The notes under the pieces are model-generated. The model had not been told where the DNA came from and searched no databases. It saw only the letters and a list, made by a program, of their open reading frames with translations. Source: Moniliophthora roreri (taxonomy: Eukaryota > Basidiomycota > Agaricomycetes > Agaricales > Marasmiaceae). Taken from it: a stretch of 64,000 bases of DNA. The DNA is taken from positions 1-64,000 of the forward strand of contig LATX02000007.1 in NCBI GenBank assembly GCA_001466705.2. Direction: 5' to 3'. Positions 44,578 to 55,383 of the stretch are shown here, in pieces (positions within the stretch are counted from its first letter, which is position 1; each line of letters opens with the position of its first letter). The position numbers and the translations under genes are program-made.

Positions 44578-44669
44578 AGCCCAAAGTTGATGTCGAAGCT
44601 CCAGAGAAATACCATGGAGAACCAGAAAAAGCAGATACTTTCATTAATTCACTAATGTTATACTTCCTG
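44578..44669 (+). pseudogene. gag: Gag core fragment separated by element B, cut by element C
   Basis: Reads EPKVDVEAPEKYHGEPEKA then DTFINSLMLYF, like the start of a metavirus Gag core. Left partner at 36985-37194. Ends at the LTR of C. Confidence 0.6.
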
Positions 44670-45096
44670 TGTTATGTTACTTGTGCAGCAATGACTACTC
44701 AACACTTCAACGATGATCAGTGTCAAGTCCCAAGTCAAGTTTGAGTTCATTCAACAGATGTTGAAGTTCAGAGATTCTCTGATATTGCTTGCAACACAAG
44801 TTATAATAAACCAGGTCAAGCTGAAGACTTAGAGTCTCAGCTTGAGCACTTAAATACATTACACCCAATCATGTAATCTACCTTATGTATGTGTCCGGTA
44901 ACTACGATGATCTGGTGATAAATACTGATGTAGTTGAGATATGAGTAAGAGTTCTAATAGGAGAAGGGGAGCTAGGAAGGTGTACTAAGTCTGATGGTAT
45001 AAAGAAGCATGTGTGTAAAAAGGAAAAGGGGGCTGGGAAGGTGTATGGGTCTGATGGAAGGGGGAAGTATAGGAAAAGAGTAGCAAAAACATAACA
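44670..45096 (-). repeat. 3' LTR of element C (427 bp)
   Basis: TGTTATGTTACTTGTGC ... AAAACATAACA; contains ACCAGGTCAAGCTGAAG, the complement of the RNA start. Next to it inside, the purine tract AACAGAGGGGTAA on the minus strand. Confidence 0.92.
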
Positions 45097-45257
45097 TTAC
45101 CCCTCTGTTAAGAGCAAAACTCCATATTGCCAATTTAAGATTCTCCATCTCCATACAACTCTGCATCATAGTTGTGCGGCGTATCTGGCATGTCATCCAA
45201 GTTCTTAAGCACTGGAGCAGCCAGCAGACTCCATCTCAGCTGCTACCCCTGACATTC

Positions 45258-46022
45258 TCATTCCTCTACTGAAAGGTACCCCATAAACCTGCCGACTTTC
45301 TGCGGATCTGATCCTACAAACAGGAAATCTGTATCTCTGTTATCTCCTGCTGTCTCCTCGTCACTGTTCTCCATCAAAATTGTCGTAAGGTTCATCATCA
45401 TAATTGCAATAGTCTGACAGAGAGCCAGAACTCTTATAAGCTCTTCGACGCACAATCCGGCGAGACCTTTGGTGGTCAGGGCAGCTTCCAGAAGTATGCC
45501 TAGGCTGAGTTTTGAAGCATCACTTACACATGTACTGCAGGCAGTCTCTGGTGAAATGGCGCTCCAATCTGCACGCAGGGCAGAGACACAGTCGATGAGC
45601 CGGGTTATTAGGGTCAGGACTGGAGTCAGAGGCCACAAGTTCAGCTTCAGTGGGACATCAACATTTGAGAGGATTTGGTTCTCTCTGTCCTTGTCCTCTA
45701 AGTCCTCCTTGTGGACCTCCCTGCCAACTGTGAGCATGATTTTGGTTTCGGGGTGGAACCAAGGGTTCAGGCATTCAAAGACTGCTGGTAAGGACGTTGT
45801 TGGATTCGGGGAATTCTCCATTGGGAGCATTGTTGAGATGCTTGACCTTAGGTTTGACGTCGGGATCAGAAGTGGGGTCAGAATAAACAAGGGCATCTGG
45901 GGCTGCGGGTTTGGTGGTCTCATGAGCGGGGGAGGTGAGTCATTCCTTGAGAGTTCGGAGTTTGAAGGTAAGTCAAGAGATGAGGTTCTGGGTGTCTGTA
46001 ACTTCTGGACAAGGGTATCCAT
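45258..46022 (-). CDS. ORF4 of element C (254 codons, +1 frame over ORF3)
   Basis: The longest uninterrupted ORF4-type frame outside A. Pro/Ser-rich start, MPLFILTPLLIPTSNLRSS, a charged middle, then LIDCVSALRADWSAISPE, TTKGLAGLCVEELIRVLALC and FLFVGSDPQKVGRF. It runs about 100 bases past the ORF3 stop. Remains open although gag, pol and ORF3 of this copy are broken. Confidence 0.6.
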   Translation of the reverse strand: MDTLVQKLQTPRTSSLDLPSNSELSRNDSPPPLMRPPNPQPQMPLFILTPLLIPTSNLRSSISTMLPMENSPNPTTSLPAVFECLNPWFHPETKIMLTVGREVHKEDLEDKDRENQILSNVDVPLKLNLWPLTPVLTLITRLIDCVSALRADWSAISPETACSTCVSDASKLSLGILLEAALTTKGLAGLCVEELIRVLALCQTIAIMMMNLTTILMENSDEETAGDNRDTDFLFVGSDPQKVGRFMGYLSVEE

Positions 46023-46500
46023 TCCTATCCATTCTTCACCCGAGGCAATTGAGGAGGCTGAAGGAGAGGGGATCAGAGTACTCTGACATTTGGTGAGGAT
46101 CTGCAGGGGGTGGCATGGACAGATGTGGGTGATAGGGGAAAAGAGACAGTACTGTTACTGGTCCTGCCAGTCCCAGGTTGTAGTTACATGCAAACAGGAC
46201 CTGATTTGCAATTTCCAGGCTGCAACTTTCAGCGATCTTTTCGAATAACTTTCGTTGGGATCGGAGGAAAAAGAGGCTTTTGATGCAGGGTTCCAGTTGG
46301 TTGTGATTGTCAGCAGCCGCTCAGATCTGATCATCGTACTGTTTGGTGTTGAACAAGTGAAGGAGCTGGTAGAGGTTGGGTCAGAGGCCATTCTGGTAAG
46401 TGATGTTTTCTCCATATCTGCCATCTCCAGCTACAGTAGGAACTGGACTCTGGACTTCAGAAGAAGAGGAAGAGGAGGAGGAGGCAGTTGCATTCAACAT
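45361..46500 (-). pseudogene. ORF3 of element C (double zinc knuckle), decayed
   Basis: Starts MLNATASSSSSSSEVQSPVP, then YQLLHLFNTKQYDDQI. Knuckle 1 CPACRLERHFTRDC (45582-45541), knuckle 2 CK*CFKTQPRHTSGSC (45528-45481) with a stop inside, tail YCNYDDEPYDNFDGEQ ending at 45361. Several stops. Confidence 0.65.
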
Positions 46501-46509
46501 GTTTCAAGC

Positions 46510-49500
46510 AGTGGGAATGGGGTGTTTCAGTTTCAGTTTGTATTTCTTTATATAATCCTTGTAGAGCTCCAAACAGTTGGCCATTCCTTCTGTCTTGATC
46601 CATCAATTGTGGGATGAATTATAACCTGTATACAATACCAGGAATTCACGAGGTATCCTTTTCAGTCTGTGTCCGATGATCACTTCTACCTCATATTCTT
46701 TGAACCCTTCTATGAGATCTGAGGGTGGTTCCGTGAAACTGAGTCCATGAGCCTTGGTTTCCTTGAATGGGGTCAGAAGCACGGCATGAAAAACTGGGTG
46801 AATCTTCCACTAATGAGGCAGGTCTAGTTTGTATGTGACAGGTCCCAAGACTTCAAGAATCTTAAATGGTTCTTCTTGTTTCGGAGCTAGTTTCTTGGTT
46901 GGATATCCAATGGCTAAGTTCTTTCCTTCTAACCACACCTTTTGTCCTGCTTCGAACTTTTCTAGCTTCCGTTTTTCTCATTGTATCATCTGTTGTCTTG
47001 CTAGTTCCAACAGACTCATTGTTTCTTCTCTGACCCTTTTTAGCTCTTGAAGGTGTTCTTCTATGGATGGAATGTCAGTGTGTTCAAAGGCCATTGGAAA
47101 TGCCCTTGGATGATATCCTATCATCATAAAGAATGGTGATTTCTTGAGTACAGAATGAGTTTGATTGTTGTGTGCGAATTCTGCTAGTAGCAGGTATTCC
47201 TTCCATCGTGTTTGTTCTTTGGAGCAGAAGATCCGAAGATAGACTTCGACTTCTTGATTAACTCTTTCTGTTTCACCATCTGTTTGAGGGTGGAAAGCCA
47301 TGCTCATCGAGTGTTTGATGGATAGCTGTCTTCCCATCTCCTGGAATACTTCTGCTGCAAATCTGGGGTCTCGATCAGATATAATGTGGTCTGAGAGCCC
47401 AAAATGCTGATACACGTGTTGGATTAGAAGTTCTGCTATCTTTGTAGCATCTGTCTTCTTTGTGCAAGGTGTAAAAATTACCCCCTTCATAGAGGAGTGG
47501 TCCACCACGACCAAAATAGAGACCATCCCATCACTCTCAGGTAAGTCTGTGATGAGATCCATTGTGCAAACCTGAAAGGGAAATGAATTCTTGACAGGTT
47601 GAAGTGGTTGAATTGGGGTCTGTGTCAGGTGTGTATTGATCTTCAATTGTTGACAAGGTACACATCTGTCCACAAAGCTGTGGACAAACTTCCCCATGCT
47701 GGGCCACCAGAAGTCTCATTGAACTTGTTCCAACGTATTCCATTGACCAGGGTGTCCCATTCCAGGTGTCTTGTGAATGGATCGTACTATACTTCATTGT
47801 AGCTCAGTGTCGTTAGAGACATAGATTTGTCCTTTGAAGAATAACAGATCGTCCTTGACCTCCCAGTCCAATAGTGCTGATTTGATTGGCAGCACGCCTT
47901 GGGTCATTAACATCTCCAAACTTGTGGAAGTCGTCCGGGCCCAACTGTTCAATAATTTCCTCTCTTAATTCCAGATTAACTCCTTTTACAAACAACCATT
48001 CTGGTAACACTACATACAAGGTGTTCTTTTTATGCTATTAATACAAAGGAAATACACTCAGAATACTGCTATATATTTGCTTCCAGACAACACTCAGAAA
48101 ATTCTATTAGTTTCAAGTTGTCATCATATATCGAAAACAGCAAGCATACTCTGGATTTTAATTTCCAGAAGAGTCTGTGTTTTTTTATTATTTTATGATA
48201 ATGAAATTATAGAATTATCCTTTAATTTTCTAATTACAAATATACTAAATTTTCTGCCTTATAAAATAGTGAGAAAACATTTAGAAAGTAAGTATAAGAT
48301 TTTGAATTTTATATTAAAGGAAACATGTTAAATACAAAAGGAAAACTATATGAAAACTATTTTAAAATATAGTGTTTTCCTAGTGTTTTCTCTAACTTTC
48401 CCACAATAGAAAATGTGGAATTTTTATCTTATCAGCATTTTCTGAGCATTTTCAACCAGAGAAAATTTAATGTTTTCTCAATATGGAAATTATTCTAATA
48501 TATTGTATTATCTATTAATTCTCAGAATTTGAAAATTCCATATCTTTTGCTGCTGAAAATTTAGTATTCTCCAGGCATATTCTTGTTGAGAGGACACAAT
48601 TGAAATTTAGAATTTATAAATGGTTTTATAAAAATTCTCTTTGCAAGAAGATTAAGTGTTTTCTCAATTAGAAAACCATGTTAAAAGAACACCTTGTATG
48701 TAGTGTCCTAAGAATACAACTTCTGTGACATTGAATTCGCATTTTTCAGGTTTGAAATAGAGGTTGTGTTTCCTAATGCGTCGCATCAACCTCTTGGTCT
48801 GTTCTCGATGCTCCGATCGATTGTTCGAGAAGAGGAGAATGTCATCCATGTATACCACACACCATTCTTTGTCGATGAAGTCAGACAGGATATCGTTCAT
48901 GAAGGCTTGGAATGTAGCTGGTGAGTTACTCAGACCAAAGAACATGACTGTTGGCTCAAATAGACCTTGATTTGTCTTAAAGGCAGCTTTCCACTGGTCT
49001 CCGTCTTTGATTCAAACATTGTTGTATCCATTACGAAGATCCAGCTTTGTGAAAATGTTTGCTCTCTTTAACTTGTCTAAAAGCTCGGAGATCAAAGGCA
49101 GAGGATACGTGTTCTTGATTGTCCCTTTGTTAAGTTCGCAGTAGTCCTGTGTAGGTCTTAGGGCTCCTTTCTCTTTTTTTGTGACAAAGAAGAAAGGGGA
49201 AGCCATAGATGATTTTGATTTCCTGATATATCCCTTATGCAAGTTCTCTTTCAAGAATTTATCCTGCTCCTTTTGTTCTGCTGGGCTCAATGGGTATAAT
49301 TTGCAGTTCCGGAGTACAAAGTTGGGCCTTAATTCGATGGTGTGGTCATAGGTTCATGAAGGAGGGAAATGTTCTGATTTTCCCTTCTCAAAGTGATCCT
49401 TATACCCTTGCAGATAGGAAGGGATGAGCTCGTTTATCTCCTTCTTAACCTCCTGTTTCTGGTGTGCCAGTTCCTGAGAAGTGGTCATCTTGGCACAAAT

Positions 49501-49977
49501 GAGAACTTCCTCAGGGGTGTTATCCAGTACATCCATAAACCTTTTGATTTGAACCCTTTGTCTCAGCAGGAATTCTATTTCTCCCATTTCCCAATCAATT
49601 TTGGGGTTATGATATCTGAGCCATGGGAGTCCCAAGATCATATCTTCATCTCTGATCCCAGAGATCAGAAAGTTCTCTCAGAAGTCCTTTCTGGCTATTC
49701 TAAACTCAATCTCTACCACATGCGATATCTATGCAGTTTTATTCAGGGTTCCATCAATATTGAATACCTTGATTTTTTCTGGAAGTTGAACCCATCTTTT
49801 CCCCAGCTTCCTTGCTAAGGTTGTACTGATAAATCTTCCTCCCACTCCTGAATCCAATAGTGCTTGCATTTCAATGATTTGAGTTCCCACTTTGTATTGC
49901 AGAGGAATGTGCATAGAATTTCGATCCATTTTAGCTAGTACAAAGTGTGAAATCGTTACAGGCAGCAGAGACATCAT
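46510..49977 (-). pseudogene. pol: Pol of element C, RNase H region lost
   Basis: Protease with DSG (ALLDSGVGGRFIS), RT with YMDD ([11 protein letters not shown]), then a break after VVFLG at the TIR element, resuming at VVLPEWLFVKG. Integrase zinc and core (MDLITDL, ISDRDPRF, TDGETERVN) lie within the frame 46978-47697. The chromodomain follows with stops. Compared with B about 705 bases of RT end and RNase H are missing. Confidence 0.85.
48007..48706. mobile_element. 700-bp AT-rich TIR element inside pol of C (CACTA-like ends)
   Basis: Perfect 24-bp inverted repeats, the arms at 48007-48030 and 48683-48706; each begins ACACTACATACAAGGTGTTC. No coding. The CACTA start recalls CMC/EnSpm ends, but no 3-bp target duplication can be seen because pol sequence is missing at the site. 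Internal GAAAACACT/AGTGTTTTC motifs recur. Confidence 0.75.
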
Positions 49978-49991
49978 CCTCTTTCACCACT

Positions 49992-51414
49992 TCAAAAACC
50001 CTCTTGCTCCATGAGGTTGATCAACAGGTTCTTTTCTTCCTCTGTCTAATTGTTCACAAGCGCTCAAATTTTGGCAAACCTTTCTTCCTTCAAGAGCCTC
50101 TTTGGTTCTTCCTTCCTCTTCTCTTCTTTCTTCATTGCATCTGGACAATCCTGTATCCTGTGACCACCTCGGCTGCATTGGAAGCAGAGTCTCTTGGCCA
50201 TATACTCCTTTTGATCTGCTTCAGAGATCTGCTTTACAGCAACTTCTTCCCTTTTCCTGAAGCTCTGCTGTGGTTTCCTTCCATTGTCTTCATCCCATGT
50301 CTTGCCATATTCTTGAGCCTGTTTGTAACTTTCATCAAAGAGGATGGCAGCATCCATCCAATCTTTAATGTTCATCAGCGTTCCTTCAGGTCGAGTCATA
50401 ATTTTCAGTACCAAACTCTTGGGCAGTCCTCGTTTAAAGGCTACTATCTGTGCTGCATTGTTATATCCGGTCTGTTTGGCCAGATAGGTGAATTAATAGG
50501 TGTACTCGTTGGCTCTCTCTTTCATCTTCAGATCCTGAAGTTTCAGCTAAGCCTCTAAGGCTGTATCAAGTGGCTCAAAGGATGTCTTGAAATCCTGTAT
50601 GAAATCCCCCCATGAGACCTTCTCAGCTTCCTTATTGTAGGCGAGTAAAAGGTCCATCTTCTTGTTCTTCCAAAATTCTCTGGGTCCATTGGTCATGTAG
50701 GAAAGGAGGAAGAGTTTCTTGGTCCTGTCATTTGTGAAGGTTCCGGGGTTAAGAGCGATGTACAGCAGTACTTCTCAGAGAAATCTCTTCACTTCCTTCC
50801 TGTGACCTATAAAGGCTCTTGGCAGTGCAGCCTTAACTTCCTTTTCTGCAGCTACCACCTGTACAGGTACTGTTGTCCCTATTACTGTCTCTTTGGCTTG
50901 CGGACTATTCTTTGGCCTGCTCCCAGAGGGTTTCTTTTCTTTGGCCATTTCTTCAATCTGTGGTTGTTTCGTTAATCATGGGCTGCTCTTCAGGGCATGG
51001 AGAAGGCATTTGAATGGGTCTGATTCCTCTGCTGACATCAAAGAGGTATTTGATATATCTGATTCTTGCTGCTTTGGTGTAATAGATGATGTTTCTTCTT
51101 CAAATCTGATCTCTTCTGATCCAGTTGTGATAAATGATGGGGTTAAGGTTCTCTTTGTTTCAGAGTGCTCTTCTGGTGTCTTGGTCAGTGGCAGATTCGT
51201 TGGCAATGGTGACTGTGAGAGGGTCACTAGCTCTCTGCGTGATGCTCTGGTTAATGGCGGGATCACTTGTCCACCAGGATTCGATATGGATTGGGTTTGT
51301 AATGAACACCGCCACTCTTCTGCTTCTGCGATGTCCTTCTCTAACTGTGATTCTGTCTGTGGTGGTGTCTTGTTTCTCTAGATGATGCCTAAATCTGGAT
51401 AGGTCAGCAATCAA
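49992..51414 (-). pseudogene. gag: Gag of element C
   Basis: Aligns with B gag: RASRRELVTLSQSPLPTNLP, SAEESDPFKCLLHALK, IMTRPEGTLMNIKDWMDAA, knuckle CFQCSRGGHRIQDC, terminal NLMEQEGF at the GGGTTTT slip site (49995-50001). Several stops and frameshifts. Confidence 0.8.
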
Positions 51415-51415
51415 T

Positions 51416-51426
51416 CAGCTTGACCT
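51416..51426 (-). promoter_or_regulatory. Self-priming primer-binding site of element C
   Basis: AGGTCAAGCTG on the minus strand, two bases from the LTR, complementary to the LTR-internal CAGCTTGACCT (51582-51572). Confidence 0.72.
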
Positions 51427-51428
51427 TG

Positions 51429-51855
51429 TGTTATGTTACTTGTGCAGCAATGACTACTCAACACTTTGACAATGATCAGTGTCAAGTCTCAAGTCAAGTT
51501 TGAGTTCATTCAACAGATGTTGAAGTTCAGAGATTCTCTGATATTGCTTGCAACACAAGTTATAATAAACCAGGTCAAGCTGAAGACTTAGAGTCTCAGC
51601 TTGAGCGCTTAAATATGTTACACCCAATCATGTAATCTACCTTATGTATGTGTCCAGTAACTACGATGATCTGGTGATAAATACTGATATAGTCGGGATA
51701 TGAGTAAGAGTTCTAATAGGAGAAGGGGAGCTAGGAAGGTGTACTAAGTCCGATAGTATAAAGAAGCATGTTTGTAAAAAGAAAAAGGGAGCTAGGAAGG
51801 TGCATGGGTCCGATGGAAGGGGGAAGCATAGGAAAAGAGTAGCAAAAACATAACA
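51429..51855 (-). repeat. 5' LTR of element C (427 bp)
   Basis: TGTTATGTTACTTGTGC ... AAAACATAACA, same length as the left LTR and a few per cent different. TATTTAAG-like box about 33 bases before the predicted RNA start. Confidence 0.92.
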
Positions 51856-53286
51856 ATCTGTCCCAAAACAAGTGGTAATGCTGACGACATTGGTGTAAGT
51901 GATAATGGTCACTCAGGTGAAGAAGCAGATTGCCAAGGATGATTATAATTGAGAAGTGAAGGGTGAAAGCTCAACCCATACCCTAGCAAGCACTATCATC
52001 ATCGAAGGTCTCAAGATCCTTGCCACTCAGTAAGCCCATCTCATTCTTTAATCATTTATGACATGCTTATCTACTTTTGGTCAGACATTCAATTCAAACC
52101 ATTGCAGCTGCATCCAAACTCACTTATTTCCAACAAACCAATTTGATGAACAGATGGACCACACTTCTCAACCAAATTCAACATTTCTGAAAGTTGCAAC
52201 TCATCCATATTCCCAACTTGGCTCAATACTTTGACAAACTCATGCCAGAGATTGCTTCAGTCCCCAAGTCAATCACTATCCATCTGCCAAGCATCTTTGA
52301 CACTGGTGCAAGAGACAAGTTGTGCCCTTCTGAGATGGTGGAACTTGAGGACAAGCTTTGCTTTGCACAGGCATCAGAGAGCCTCAGCAAACTATGTAGT
52401 AATCTGTTGGCATAAAGCATCGCCTATGTTCATACTTCAAGGCATGTACCATCACAGGGGTTATATATGAGGCAACAGGCATTACAGCAACAGATAGAAG
52501 GAAGAGTGAAGGCAGCAGTGGAGGACTACCATGTGGCTCGACAGGCTCTCATGTCATTGCAAGGTGAGGGCAATTGGTCTCGTTCACTCAAGGAGCTCAA
52601 GCCAGAGGATGTCAGAGGCATCAATGAGAGGCTTCTCAAGGAGGAAGAGAAGGCTACATACCATGAATCACAGAAGTTAGCTGGTGTCAGTGAGAAGAAG
52701 ATCAGAGACCTCTTGTCAGGTAATAATAAAAACATTGTGACCATCAAAGAGTCTCCAAATCTTCTCTCAAAAAGGCAGCCCCCTTCATGGATCTGGTATA
52801 TTGGTGTGGTTGGAGACCCTGATAATGCCAAAGCAATCAAATCCAGTACATTCTGAATCACTCCATGCTTTGCTAGTTAACTGACACTTATCAGGTCTGA
52901 GGGTAGAGTGGTGCAAGGCTCACACTCATGCAGACCACTCTCAAGAAGAGCTCAAACTTCTGGAGGAGGAAATGCATAGAGCCATTGCCTTTTGTTATTG
53001 GAGGGCTCAATGGTGGATATCTCAAAGAGAATGTTGCAAGGGCATTAGCAGACATTTAGCAGAAGGCCTTGTTGCTTATGCTAACGAGCAGGCAGAGATC
53101 AAGATGGATCATGCAGTGGCATGGTCAGTAACATGGCTGCCCCTTTGTCAAAGGCTTTCTGCTATCCTGGAAACACTGGAGGGGAGGCAGGATCTTGACT
53201 TGATGCTACAGCAGTTGACAACACTGACTGTTGAGCTTGACCCTGATGAAGATAAGATACAGAAACCTAACTTGGATGAGAACTAA
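51856..53286 (+). pseudogene. KDZ (Kyakuja-Dileera-Zisupton) transposase, 3' part
   Basis: C-terminal region of the large transposases abundant in mushrooms. Readable exons: ...EGLKILATQ, intron 52031-52085 (GTAAGC...GGTCAG), QTIAAASKLTYFQQTNLMNR, ELEDKLCFAQASESLSKL, a frame change, QQIEGRVKAAVEDYHVARQAL, LKPEDVRGINERLLKEEEKA, PPSWIWY, intron 52846-52894, LRVEWCKAHTHADHSQEELK, AIAFCYWRAQWWISQ, HLAEGLVAYANEQAEIKM, stop at 53286. One TGA near 52190 and a frameshift mark decay. The catalytic N-terminal two thirds are missing, cut at the LTR of C. Confidence 0.8.
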
Positions 53287-53473
53287 TGTACAACATCTCT
53301 TGCTAACTGTATTTTTATTATTCATACTTGTATTATTATCTCATTCAGACATGATTTACATTTTGACAGTGTCAGATATATCATTCAAGTGATGGTACTT
53401 GCAACTGAGGCACAGGAAATAATTATGACACTCTAGGTGAAGTCACTTTTTATATGATAATTCACTCAGCAGG

Positions 53474-54037
53474 TGTTACGTTACTTGTGCAGCAACGACA
53501 ACAACTCAACACCACTTGATGTAGTGATGCGGAGTTAACTTCGACAGAAAAGGAAAATTCCCTTCCCGAAGGAGTAAGGTTCAAGTTAGAGAGCTAGCTT
53601 TAGAAAAGCTAGAGTTCAGAAGTTCGTTCGTTGGCTAAACATAAGTTTTGATTAAACCAGGTCAAGCTGAAGAGCTATAACCCAGTTCTATCTATCTTTA
53701 TACATCCATTGTGTCTATGCATTTGTACTAAATAGAACGTCCAAGAATACAATGGAAAGGGTATAAGGTAATCAGAATAGAAATCGACAGAATGTTAGAG
53801 AAATGTTTAGTAAGACGATGTCATAATAGAACGAGATAGAACGAGATAGAAAAAGTAAGACGATGTCATAAAAGAAATTGTAAGAAGGTCGTAGAATGAT
53901 TTATAAGAAGGGGACTGGGAAAGTGGATGAGTCCAGATGTCAAGGAGAAACATAGTGTTGGGCACTAGATTGCCCAAAATGGTAATACAGAAAAAGGAAA
54001 TTGAAAGATTGTCTGTCAGCGATAAAAAATTGTAACA
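53474..54037 (-). repeat. 3' LTR of element D (564 bp)
   Basis: TGTTACGTTACTTGTGC ... AAATTGTAACA, with a handful of differences from the right LTR. Confidence 0.92.
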
Positions 54038-54048
54038 TTACCCCCTCG

Positions 54049-54996
54049 TTATGCTTGAGCGTCCACGCTCGTAATCGGCTGTCCCATGTGTAACCATTCT
54101 CCCTGAAATTGAGGTGAATTCACCCTATAAAAATACCTCGGACCTTCCTCTTCTCCTATGTCCACTACGAACGCTGGTCTTGGCGGCAGTTCTCGTCGTT
54201 CAGGATTCCCCATCTCCGTAGATCTCATCATCCCAGGCGAGATCATCCATAAGATTGTCATAAGTAGTTGGATCGCGGAGGGAATGGTTACGCTTCGAAG
54301 TTCTTCGAGACCTTCATCTGTTGTGACAGTCATGAGATACATGTCCAGGTGCACATTCGGTGCAGACCAGGCAACTATACTCCCTGCAGTCAGTGGCACA
54401 GTGTTTCTCCAATCTGCACACAGGGCACAGAGTCACTCGAACACCTCTTCCGTCCGTTCCATTGTATGTGGCGTGGGATTCCTTGATCTGTCGACGGGTA
54501 GCAGCTCTTCCGGCTCTTCGTTGATATCTTCGTTGTCCCACACTGACCTGTGTTCCGGAGTTAGATGGTTCATCAGCAGTGTTGAATTGGTTTGCAGTAT
54601 CGAATCATTGACCGTGGTGGGAAGTAAGAGGGGAATCGGATCGTTTGGCTCCTGGTCGGAGCATAGGGGGAGGTGTTGTACATGGGGAGGTGGCAGGGAA
54701 TAATCGTGCTCGTTCAGTTGCATTGGAGATAGTTCCCGAGTCATCAGAGGTTCGCACATTCGATGACTCAGGGGGGTAGATGAGTTCGTTCTGGGGGTCG
54801 GCGATGGCGTTGTCGTTCTGTGGTGGATGGAAATAAATGGCAGGGGATGCATTACATAGTCTCTGTCTTGTCTCAAGAAGGCACTGGCCGCGAGCGACGA
54901 CAATTGCTCTTTGGAGTCTTTGGTGAGTTTGTTGGAGCTCATGGAAGAAGGCAGGTTTATTGGGATTGATGTCCTCGCTGTCAGGGAAGGGTTCAT
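54049..54996 (-). pseudogene. ORF4 of element D, one stop
   Basis: Pro-rich start, SVWDNEDINEEPEELLPVDR, then TGA where A reads on, LCADWRNTVP, TTDEGLEELRSVTIPSAIQL, and the conserved end FVVDIGEEEGPRYFYR and GEWLHMGQPITS. The end block matches A closely although the DNA there is not under ORF3. +1 relative to ORF3. Confidence 0.55.
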
Positions 54997-55366
54997 CGAC
55001 GTCTTTCAGGATTTCTACGTGAACCGGTAAGTTCTCAACGTCTAAGACGGGCACTGGTACCGTGATAGGACCCATCAACTGGATCACGTCTTCATCGTTC
55101 GTCATAGCTTCAGTGAACATCCCAGCTTGTCGATCGAGTTGAGCTAAGGCTTCATTCATTCTGTGGCGATGTCCTCTTAAAAAGAGCATGCTGCCCCAGA
55201 AGGCCTGAAGTCTATCGTTGTCTTGAACAGTGGCAGTGATTTGGTCGTCGTAGTCTTTGGAATTGATGAGAAAAAGAAGCTCGAATGCACTGGGACAGAA
55301 CGGTCCAGTGTGAGTGATTTCATGAGAGAAGACTTGTCGAGAGGAGTAAGGGAGTGCAGAAGACAT
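54200..55366 (-). pseudogene. ORF3 of element D (double zinc knuckle), two stops
   Basis: Starts MSSALPYSSRQ 18 bases past the pol stop. PSAFELLFLINSKDYDDQI, a helical middle, LPVHVEILKDVDEPFPDSED, Pro-rich part and a stop at 54605. Downstream in the same frame are the knuckles CPVCRLEKHCATDC (54427-54386) and CLVCTECAPGHVSHDC (54373-54326), a TGA, then the tail WDDEIYGDGES ending at 54200. Spacing of both knuckles equals A. Confidence 0.65.
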
Positions 55367-55383
55367 GTTCGTTGGAATGGGGA

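Larger units (their letters stand above)
44670..51855 (-). mobile_element. Ty3/gypsy chromovirus C (7186 bp), pol partly replaced by a TIR element
   Basis: LTRs of 427 bp each, PBS, gag, protease, RT, integrase, chromodomain, ORF3 and ORF4 on the minus strand. Flanks TCCTG (left) and ATCTG (right) are not a clean target duplication, and left and right host sequences are unrelated (gag remnant, KDZ remnant), which suggests recombination between copies. Much of the RNase H region is missing at 48007-48706. Confidence 0.9.
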
